A stretch of 12,877 bases of DNA from an uncultured Odoribacter sp. (GTDB lineage Bacteria > Bacteroidota > Bacteroidia > Bacteroidales > Marinifilaceae), in contig CAJKZL010000036.1 of the NCBI GenBank assembly GCA_905204385.1, positions 1-12,877 of the forward strand. Reading direction: 5' to 3'. The first letter of the stretch is position 1. Every line of letters begins with the position of its first letter. Both the position numbers and the translations under genes were made by a program. This document shows positions 7,253 through 12,877 of the stretch, piece by piece. The notes beneath the pieces are model-generated. The model was not told where the DNA came from. It was given only the letters and a program-made list of their open reading frames with translations, and did not search any database.

Positions 7253-7978
7253 TTATCGTTTTACACATACAATCTGATTCTCGAATTTCAGATTGATCTC
7301 CTTGTATACGTTCCATCCCTTTAAAGCGATACCTTCCCGGAGAAATAATCGCAAATTTTCCATTTTCCGATCCACATCCGTCAAACCGCCGACAATAATC
7401 CTGAATTGTCCCATCTTGGGAATCAGCATTACCTCCTCGCCTTTTGTAACAATGATTTGTTCGATCAATGCATCCCAAAAGTGGTCGTCCCTTATTTTCA
7501 TTACAAAAGGATACAAACCGTTACATGCAAATTTTCTGGATATATTACCGGTAGCGACAATTACCCTGGAAGTATATTTTCCGGATAACGGCATAATTTT
7601 CCCATCTTCATCCACATAGTAACCTTCTCCTGACATAATCCTCAGAACAGGTTTCCGTTGTGTGATTTCTACATGAAAATAACCGTCTAAACTGTAGTAA
7701 ACCTGGGCCGATTTTATCACCGGATGCTTTGCCAGAACACCTTCTACGCTATCCTTGTCGACAGTTGTAATTTTTCTGGCTACAATGTCCCCATAACCGC
7801 GTTCGATGACCTTCTGCACTTCCTCCTCATCGATAAACGCATTGTCTCCGGCATCGTCAACGACAACCTGTATTCCTTTACACTCCACTTCCCCCAACTT
7901 TGTCGATGCAAAGGTAAGCACAATTATCAGGTATACAAATAAACCGACGGATAATATGTAAGGCAATGCTTTTTTCAT
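7253..7978 (-). CDS. ftsQ: cell division protein FtsQ (DivIB family)
   Basis: FtsQ is a single-pass membrane protein of the divisome that, with FtsB and FtsL, controls septal peptidoglycan synthesis. The 241-residue product has a short cytoplasmic N-terminus, one membrane helix (about 6-24), and a POTRA-like domain at about 35-108 where residues near HPVIKSAQVYYSLDGYFHVEITQRKP match the usual layout (preprotein of strand, helix, then the E-x-x-P end). A beta domain follows (about 115-235), with YYVDEDGKIMPL (120-131) a typical FtsQ segment. Sequence conservation in this family is low, so the call rests on topology, these segments and the position between murC and ftsA. It begins 20 nt after the murC stop. 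The start at 7978 places two lysines before the membrane helix, as expected. Confidence 0.92.
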   Translation of the reverse strand: MKKALPYILSVGLFVYLIIVLTFASTKLGEVECKGIQVVVDDAGDNAFIDEEEVQKVIERGYGDIVARKITTVDKDSVEGVLAKHPVIKSAQVYYSLDGYFHVEITQRKPVLRIMSGEGYYVDEDGKIMPLSGKYTSRVIVATGNISRKFACNGLYPFVMKIRDDHFWDALIEQIIVTKGEEVMLIPKMGQFRIIVGGLTDVDRKMENLRLFLREGIALKGWNVYKEINLKFENQIVCVKR

Positions 7979-7998
7979 CGAACTCTTATTAAAATACT

Positions 7999-9393
7999 TC
8001 AGCCATTCACTTTTTCAGCGATATTCTTCACCAGCCTGTCGATGTCACCGGCTCCCATCGTCACCAAAATTCCCTGGTGGAAATCTTTACCGACAAAATC
8101 CATAAAAGCCTCTTTGCTCAAGATAGTCCCGGGCACCGTAAGCAACTTCAGGATGCTCTCAGAGGTAATCCCCGGAATGGGCAATTCACGCGCGGGATAA
8201 ATATCCAGCAAAATAACCCGATCGGCCAGGTTCAGGCTCTTGGCAAAATCCTTGTAAAAATCACGGGTACGGCTGTACAAATGAGGCTGAAAGGCAACGA
8301 TCAACGGTTGTTCCGGCCACATCTCCCGGATAGAGCGCAAGGTGGCTTCAATTTCGCGCGGATGATGGGCGTAATCATCGATGTACAGTCGGCCATTATG
8401 ATCGGCATGAATATTAAACCGCCGCGCCACTCCCTTAAAAAGGGGCAAAGCTTTCCGGATTTCATCCTCCGTAGCTCCTGCCTCCAGCGCCAGGGTAATG
8501 GCCGCAGTAGCGTTTTCCACATTCAAACGTCCGGGAATACCCAGAACCAAACCCGGCATTTCATGTTTACGGCTATGATAATCGAAAACATAAAGTCCAT
8601 TTTCTACCCGCAGATGATCTGCATAGCAATCGGCAGTCCCGTCGACACCGTAATAACCAGTCACTTTCGTTTTCTCCAAAGCCAATCCTTTTTTGAGATA
8701 TATCTTTCCTCCTTGTTTTACTTTCAGCGCAAACTCTTCAAAGGCCTCGGTCAGGTTGGCTTTATTTTCATAAATATCCAAATGGTCTTCGTCCATCGAG
8801 GTGATAACCGCCAATTCCGGACTCAGGTGCAAAAAAGACCGGTCGAATTCATCTGCCTCGATCACCACATAAGCCGAATCGGGATTCAATAATAAATTGG
8901 TACCGAAATTTTCCGATATGCCTCCCAGAAAAGCATTACACCCCACCCCTGACCGGTTCAGTAAAAAAGCGGTCATGGTCGAAACCGTTGTTTTGCCGTG
9001 TGTACCGGCAACGCAAATGGCCTTCCCCTGACGGGAAATCAAACCCAGCACTTCCGAACGCTTGTGCAACTCATGTCCCGTTTCTTCAAAAAAAGCTTTT
9101 TGCCGGCTGTCGGCAGGGATAGCAGGCGTATAAACGACTAAAGTCGAGGACGGGTCCCGGAACTCCGGGGCGATTCCCGCCGCATCATCCCGGTAACCGA
9201 CGGTAATCCCTTCTTCCTTTTCCTTCTTTTTCGTTATTTCCGAAGAAGTTCGGTCATAACCTCCTACCCGGTATCCCTTTGCCTTGAAATAGCGGGCCAG
9301 GGCACTCATTCCTATGCCCCCGATTCCGAGGAAATATACATTTTTTATTGCATCGGATATCCCCTCCGACATGGTTTCCTTATACATATTCAT
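7999..9393 (-). CDS. murC: UDP-N-acetylmuramate--L-alanine ligase (MurC)
   Basis: MurC is the cytoplasmic ligase that adds L-alanine to UDP-MurNAc using ATP, the first step in building the peptidoglycan stem peptide. At 464 residues it is full length. The UDP-binding N-terminal fold shows GIGGIGMSALA (23-33); the ATP loop is GTHGKTT (130-136); EADEFDRSF (179-187) and HLDIY (204-208) carry metal and substrate contacts; GRLNVENATAA (288-298) leads to the C-terminal domain with DDYAHHP (339-345) and QPHLYSRT (369-376), all typical of MurC rather than MurD, MurE or MurF. The start at 9393 lies inside the end of murG, a 14-nt overlap that suggests coupled translation; a second Met two codons on (9387) is an equally possible start. 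The gene is unbroken. Confidence 0.97.
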   Translation of the reverse strand: MNMYKETMSEGISDAIKNVYFLGIGGIGMSALARYFKAKGYRVGGYDRTSSEITKKKEKEEGITVGYRDDAAGIAPEFRDPSSTLVVYTPAIPADSRQKAFFEETGHELHKRSEVLGLISRQGKAICVAGTHGKTTVSTMTAFLLNRSGVGCNAFLGGISENFGTNLLLNPDSAYVVIEADEFDRSFLHLSPELAVITSMDEDHLDIYENKANLTEAFEEFALKVKQGGKIYLKKGLALEKTKVTGYYGVDGTADCYADHLRVENGLYVFDYHSRKHEMPGLVLGIPGRLNVENATAAITLALEAGATEDEIRKALPLFKGVARRFNIHADHNGRLYIDDYAHHPREIEATLRSIREMWPEQPLIVAFQPHLYSRTRDFYKDFAKSLNLADRVILLDIYPARELPIPGITSESILKLLTVPGTILSKEAFMDFVGKDFHQGILVTMGAGDIDRLVKNIAEKVNG

Positions 9394-10498
9394 TCTTTTT
9401 ACGATCGATCACATCCAATATTTCCCGGGCAATCCGTTCGTCCGAATTCCCGACAGCCAAAGCCGCAATATTTCCGCACAATTTCAGGCATTGTTCCGTG
9501 TCCTTCAAAAGCGCTTCCACTACGTCACCCAATTTCTCCTCAGCCTCGGCATCCTTCAGCATGACAGCCGCCCCCTTATTCACCAGCGCCATGGCATTCT
9601 TCGTCTGATGGTCCTCGGCAACATTGGGAGAAGGGATGAGCAAGGAAGCTTTCTTCAACAAACAGAGTTCAGAAATCGTCCCCGCTCCGGCCCGGGCCAC
9701 CACAAGGTCCGCACAGGCATATGCCAGGTCCATTCGCTTCAGGAAAGCCGTCAGCCGGACATTTCCCGGCAATTTTCCATTCAATTCCTGCTTCAGCCCT
9801 TCATAATAATAACTTCCGCATTGCCACAGCACCTGTACCCCTTTCCAGGCAGCAATCCGGTCCAGGCTTTTCCGAATGGCCTTATTGATCGTACCTGCTC
9901 CCAAACTGCCTCCGGTGACCACTATGGTTTTACACGAAGGATCCAACCCATAAAATGCAATGCCTTCATTCCGCTTCTCCAGGGATTCCAGCAAATCCTT
10001 CCGCACCGGATTTCCGGTAAAGATAATTTTATCATGGTCGAAAAAACGCTCCATTCCTTCATAAGCGACACAGATACGGCAAGCCTTCCGCGCCAACAAT
10101 TTATTCGTTACTCCGGCATAAGAATTTTGCTCCTGCAAAATCAACGGAATGCCGGCTTTCACCGCCACCCTGCCGATAGGTCCGCTGGCATACCCTCCGA
10201 CCCCCACTACGGCATCGGGCTTAAATTCCCGGATGATGGCCTTAGCTTTCCTCAGGCTTTTCCAGAGATTTATCAAAACGCCGATATTTTCCAGGGTCAA
10301 TCGTCTTTTCAATCCCCTCACCGGCAAACCCACTATACGATAACCGGCTTCCGGAACCTTTTCCATCTCCATTTTTCCTTCGGCTCCTACGAACAAAATT
10401 TCGATCTCCGGATCCAGCTTCTTCAAAGCATTCGCTATGGATAATGCCGGAAAAATATGTCCTCCGGTTCCTCCCCCGCTGACAATAATTCGTTTCAT
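9380..10498 (-). CDS. murG: UDP-GlcNAc:lipid I N-acetylglucosaminyltransferase (MurG)
   Basis: MurG is a peripheral enzyme on the cytoplasmic face of the membrane that transfers GlcNAc to lipid I and so makes lipid II, the substrate for FtsW. The 372-residue GT-B protein carries the glycine-rich loop GGGTGGHIFPA (8-18), GVGGYASGP (99-107), QEQNSYAGVTN (122-132), TGNPVR (161-166), the second glycine loop GGSLGAG (196-202), and the sugar-nucleotide region ARAGAGTISE (268-277) with EDHQTKNA (295-302). All are in the usual order and spacing. The start at 10498 leaves the first glycine loop at its normal distance. It begins 14 nt after the ftsW stop and overlaps murC by 14 nt. Confidence 0.97.
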   Translation of the reverse strand: MKRIIVSGGGTGGHIFPALSIANALKKLDPEIEILFVGAEGKMEMEKVPEAGYRIVGLPVRGLKRRLTLENIGVLINLWKSLRKAKAIIREFKPDAVVGVGGYASGPIGRVAVKAGIPLILQEQNSYAGVTNKLLARKACRICVAYEGMERFFDHDKIIFTGNPVRKDLLESLEKRNEGIAFYGLDPSCKTIVVTGGSLGAGTINKAIRKSLDRIAAWKGVQVLWQCGSYYYEGLKQELNGKLPGNVRLTAFLKRMDLAYACADLVVARAGAGTISELCLLKKASLLIPSPNVAEDHQTKNAMALVNKGAAVMLKDAEAEEKLGDVVEALLKDTEQCLKLCGNIAALAVGNSDERIAREILDVIDRKKNEYV

Positions 10499-10512
10499 AT
10501 GCTTCTCTTTTA

Positions 10513-11988
10513 TTATTTCCGCCGCAATTCTCTCAACACTTTACGGCCTTCATTCTCCAGTTGAACCTCCATTTCCGTCAACCCTTTTTCATCGAGGATA
10601 TCGATTTCTTCCTGCATATCGTCTGCTTCGGCCCTCCTTCTTCCCCGTCTGCGGCCACCTGCTTTCGACAGAACTTCCTTTTGGGGCAACTCGCCGTTAT
10701 CCAATTCATCCACCACTTCTTCCTCCCACTCCTCAGGCTCTTTCGTTTTACGATTTCCGAAAACCCTTTCCTCCCTGGCTTTCATCCGGGCCTCTTCCTC
10801 CGCTAGTCCTTCGGGAGAAAAAGAATGGGCAATACTCAATATAATGCCGAAAGAAGCACTGGTAAATAAAAGCGAAGTTCCTCCCAGGCTGATCAAGGGC
10901 AAGGTCTGTCCCGTCACCGGCAAGGCCCCGACACATACCCCCATATTGACCATAGCCTGGAGAATGATAGTGAGCCCAAGGCCAGTGGCCAGCAAAGCCG
11001 GAAAAATATCCGGAAAGCCCCTGGCATTATAATGTTCCCCCTTCATGCTTTTTCTTCCGATCACCCCTACCCGAAACAATACAACCGCATACAGCAACAT
11101 AATAAATATCCCCCCTCCCAAACCATATTCTTCGAAAATGATGGCAGATATTAAAACCGAATAAGGAAGAGGCAAGAAAATCCTTTGTGTACTGTTTCCG
11201 GGACCATTCCCCATCAATCCTCCCCGGGCAACGGCAATCCGGGCTTGAACGGACTGGTAGGAATAATTGTCCTCGTCCTCGCCTCCATTGACAAAATCAT
11301 TGATACGGCCTACCATTGTTCCTACCCGTCCCCATTCCCTCACCTGAGGAACCATAAATCCGAGCGCCACGACCAAAATAACGCCTGCTACCGCCGTGCC
11401 GAACGTAATCGCCAACAATTTCCACCGCATCCGGGCCACCATGAATAAAATCAGGCACACCAGGCTGATCAAAGCCGACGTGGAAAAATTATCCAGAAAA
11501 ATCACCAATATAGCGGGCCCGACAAAGAGCAGGAATCTTTGCAAAGCGATATCCTCACAACAGGTTTCCGTCTGAGCATCGGCCAATATTTTAGCGGTGT
11601 ACATGACAATGGCAATCTTCGCCAGCTCCGAGGGCTGAAAAGTCAACCCTACAAAAGGCAAAGGAATCCAACGTCCCGCTCCATTCAGATTGGTGCCCCC
11701 GAAAGCTGCATATCCCAATAAAATAACGGAGATCACCAGCAATACTCCGGCGTATTTATAAAAATAACGGTAATGGATGGACTGCACAATGACCATCACG
11801 GCAAAACACCCCCCGATCAGAAACAATTGCTTCAACAGATAAAAAAGCGTATTTCCTCCCTTCTCGCTATAAGCCAGCCTGCCGGTAGACGAATACACCA
11901 CCATGACCGAAGCAATCATCAACATGATGATGATATACCAGAGAATTTTATCTCCTTTAAACGCTATTTTATCCTTCCAGTTCACCAT
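10513..11988 (-). CDS. ftsW: SEDS-family septal glycan polymerase FtsW, with an altered active site
   Basis: FtsW is the SEDS membrane protein that, with its partner penicillin-binding protein, polymerises lipid II at the septum. The 491-residue product has about ten membrane helices within residues 15-390 and the family segments NGAGRWI (102-108), QPSELAK (118-124), ARGGLMGNGPGNSTQ (254-268) and LPLISLGGTSLL (363-374). The segment equivalent to LPEAHTDFIFAIIGEE of E. coli reads LPLPYSVLISAIIFEE (272-287). The family's essential aspartate is thus valine at residue 278 (codon 11157-11155), and the following Phe is Leu. A charged cytoplasmic tail of about 100 residues (391-491) follows the last helix, with an acidic block (418-431) and an Arg-rich block (446-452). 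The genes murD, ftsW and murG are in standard order. FtsW is preferred over RodA because of this context. Whether it is an active polymerase is open. Confidence 0.94.
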   Translation of the reverse strand: MVNWKDKIAFKGDKILWYIIIMLMIASVMVVYSSTGRLAYSEKGGNTLFYLLKQLFLIGGCFAVMVIVQSIHYRYFYKYAGVLLVISVILLGYAAFGGTNLNGAGRWIPLPFVGLTFQPSELAKIAIVMYTAKILADAQTETCCEDIALQRFLLFVGPAILVIFLDNFSTSALISLVCLILFMVARMRWKLLAITFGTAVAGVILVVALGFMVPQVREWGRVGTMVGRINDFVNGGEDEDNYSYQSVQARIAVARGGLMGNGPGNSTQRIFLPLPYSVLISAIIFEEYGLGGGIFIMLLYAVVLFRVGVIGRKSMKGEHYNARGFPDIFPALLATGLGLTIILQAMVNMGVCVGALPVTGQTLPLISLGGTSLLFTSASFGIILSIAHSFSPEGLAEEEARMKAREERVFGNRKTKEPEEWEEEVVDELDNGELPQKEVLSKAGGRRRGRRRAEADDMQEEIDILDEKGLTEMEVQLENEGRKVLRELRRK

Positions 11989-12015
11989 ATGACTTACATT
12001 CTATTCAATCTGCAT

Positions 12016-12048
12016 TCAAAGTTTCCGGACAGCCTCTTTGAATAATTC
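12016..12048 (-). other. MurD C-terminal codons beyond a premature TGA
   Basis: After the murD stop (TGA, 12051-12049) the same frame continues ELFKEAVRKL and ends at TGA (12018-12016). MurD proteins usually end with an EDRG..F...V.. type segment, so these ten codons look like the original end of the gene, with TGA standing where GGA (Gly) would be. They are probably untranslated unless the stop is read through. Confidence 0.65.
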
Positions 12049-12877
12049 TCACCGGTCCTCATAATTCTTAAATAAATCGAAACTTGCACAACAAGGAGAC
12101 AACAAAACCGTATCTCCCCTGGCCGCAAGCTTGCGGACCGCTTCTATGGCATCGGCCAGACAATGGGTATCGGCCACCTCACAAAAAGGACCGAAGGCGT
12201 CGATCAATTTCCGGTTATCCACCCCCATACAAACCAGCGCTTTCACTTTAGTTTTAACCAGATCGTACAAAACGCTGTAATCGTTTCCCTTATCCGTGCC
12301 TCCTGCAATCCACACCACCGGAGTGGTCATGCTATCCAGGGCATACCAGGCAGACTCGACATTGGTAGCTTTCGAATCATTGACGTATGTAATGCCGTCT
12401 TTTACCCTCACCGTTTCGAGCCTATGCGCCACCTGCGGGAAAGTCCTCAATCCTTCACGGATCGCCTCATCGCTAAGTCCTAAACGCATACACGCCAGAA
12501 TGGCAGCCATGGCATTATACACATTATGCCTTCCCTGGATACTGATCTCCTTCTTATCTACCCGGAATTGTCGTTTGTCCAACCTGGCCCGGATTTCGTC
12601 ATCTTCCATCCAGGCGCCGGTCCGAATTTCTCCCTGGGCTCCATAAGTAAAGCCAGCCATTTCCGGAACTACCTCGATAGCCTTCAACTTATGCCCGACA
12701 GCTTCGCTATCCCTACTATAGATAAACAAATCTTCGGGCCGCATATTGTTCAGAATCCTGAACTTAGAGTCGATATAATTTTCGAACTTATGATCATAAC
12801 GGTCCAGATGGTCGGGTGTAATGTTGGTCAACACCGCCACGTCGGCACGAAACCGGAACATTCCATCCAACTGGAAG
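12049..12877 (-). CDS. murD: UDP-N-acetylmuramoylalanine--D-glutamate ligase (MurD), 5' part outside the window
   Basis: MurD adds D-glutamate to UDP-MurNAc-L-Ala in the cytoplasm using ATP. Only the C-terminal two thirds are present; the first complete codon in the window is at 12876-12874, reading FQLDGMF, which belongs to the conserved SSFQL segment, so the start lies outside. Visible are TNITPDHLDRY (metal and substrate contacts), GRHNVYNAMAAI, NDSKATN, the AGGTDKGNDY loop and LLSPCCASFDLFKNYEDR, the MurD C-terminal signature. Most relatives read SPACASFD, so one Ala is Cys here. The frame stops at TGA exactly where a glycine normally follows EDR, which removes about ten C-terminal residues that are still encoded downstream. 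Catalytic residues are all upstream of the stop, so the shortened enzyme may still work. ftsW follows 60 nt later. Confidence 0.93.
   Translation of the reverse strand, partial: FQLDGMFRFRADVAVLTNITPDHLDRYDHKFENYIDSKFRILNNMRPEDLFIYSRDSEAVGHKLKAIEVVPEMAGFTYGAQGEIRTGAWMEDDEIRARLDKRQFRVDKKEISIQGRHNVYNAMAAILACMRLGLSDEAIREGLRTFPQVAHRLETVRVKDGITYVNDSKATNVESAWYALDSMTTPVVWIAGGTDKGNDYSVLYDLVKTKVKALVCMGVDNRKLIDAFGPFCEVADTHCLADAIEAVRKLAARGDTVLLSPCCASFDLFKNYEDR

Noticed and set aside
9380..9393. murG/murC overlap as a possible frameshift
   Set aside because: Both genes have complete, family-typical ends and starts; a 14-nt overlap is normal for coupled dcw genes.
9314..10444. 376-codon open frame on the + strand opposite murG
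   Set aside because: The opposite strand carries full-length MurG with all motifs; this frame is a shadow without domains.
4657..12877. Alternative genetic code (TAG or TGA reassigned)
   Set aside because: TGA terminates ftsA, murC and the ftsZ tail at their natural ends, and no other gene has internal TAG or TGA. Two isolated stops do not support reassignment.

Overview
The window looks like chromosome of a Bacteroidota bacterium, most likely order Bacteroidales. The clues are a TPR-type sensor kinase, a DeaD/CsdA-like helicase with an RGG/RS-rich tail, an FtsW with a long charged tail, candidate promoters of the TAnnTTTG kind, and the absence of Shine-Dalgarno sequences before genes. A family-level placement is not possible from what I can see. 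Every gene I can support is on the minus strand, so transcription runs from the high-coordinate end to the low.

Layout in the direction of transcription: murD (5' part outside the window), ftsW, murG, murC, ftsQ, ftsA, a first ftsZ split by an in-frame stop, its detached C-terminal part, a second intact ftsZ, a 173-nt gap rich in small stem-loops, a DEAD-box RNA helicase with a clear terminator, a 277-nt gap, and a TPR sensor histidine kinase cut by the window edge just before its catalytic histidine.

The murD-to-ftsZ block is the division and cell wall (dcw) cluster. MurD and MurC build the UDP-MurNAc-peptide, MurG makes lipid II, FtsW is the SEDS-family septal glycan polymerase, FtsQ belongs to the divisome scaffold, FtsA anchors filaments to the membrane, and FtsZ forms the ring. 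Gaps are short (14 to 86 nt, with one 14-nt overlap), which fits one operon.

Four things are unusual. (1) There are two adjacent ftsZ genes with different C-terminal tails. (2) The first ftsZ has an in-frame TAG at codon 316, and the conserved remainder of FtsZ continues in the same frame to a 426-codon total. (3) murD ends at a TGA where the family usually has glycine, and recognisable MurD C-terminal codons continue to a second TGA. (4) FtsW has valine where SEDS polymerases carry their essential aspartate. The two stops could be sequence errors, recent decay or readthrough; the sequence alone cannot separate these. No RNA gene, mobile element, CRISPR array or foreign-looking island was seen.
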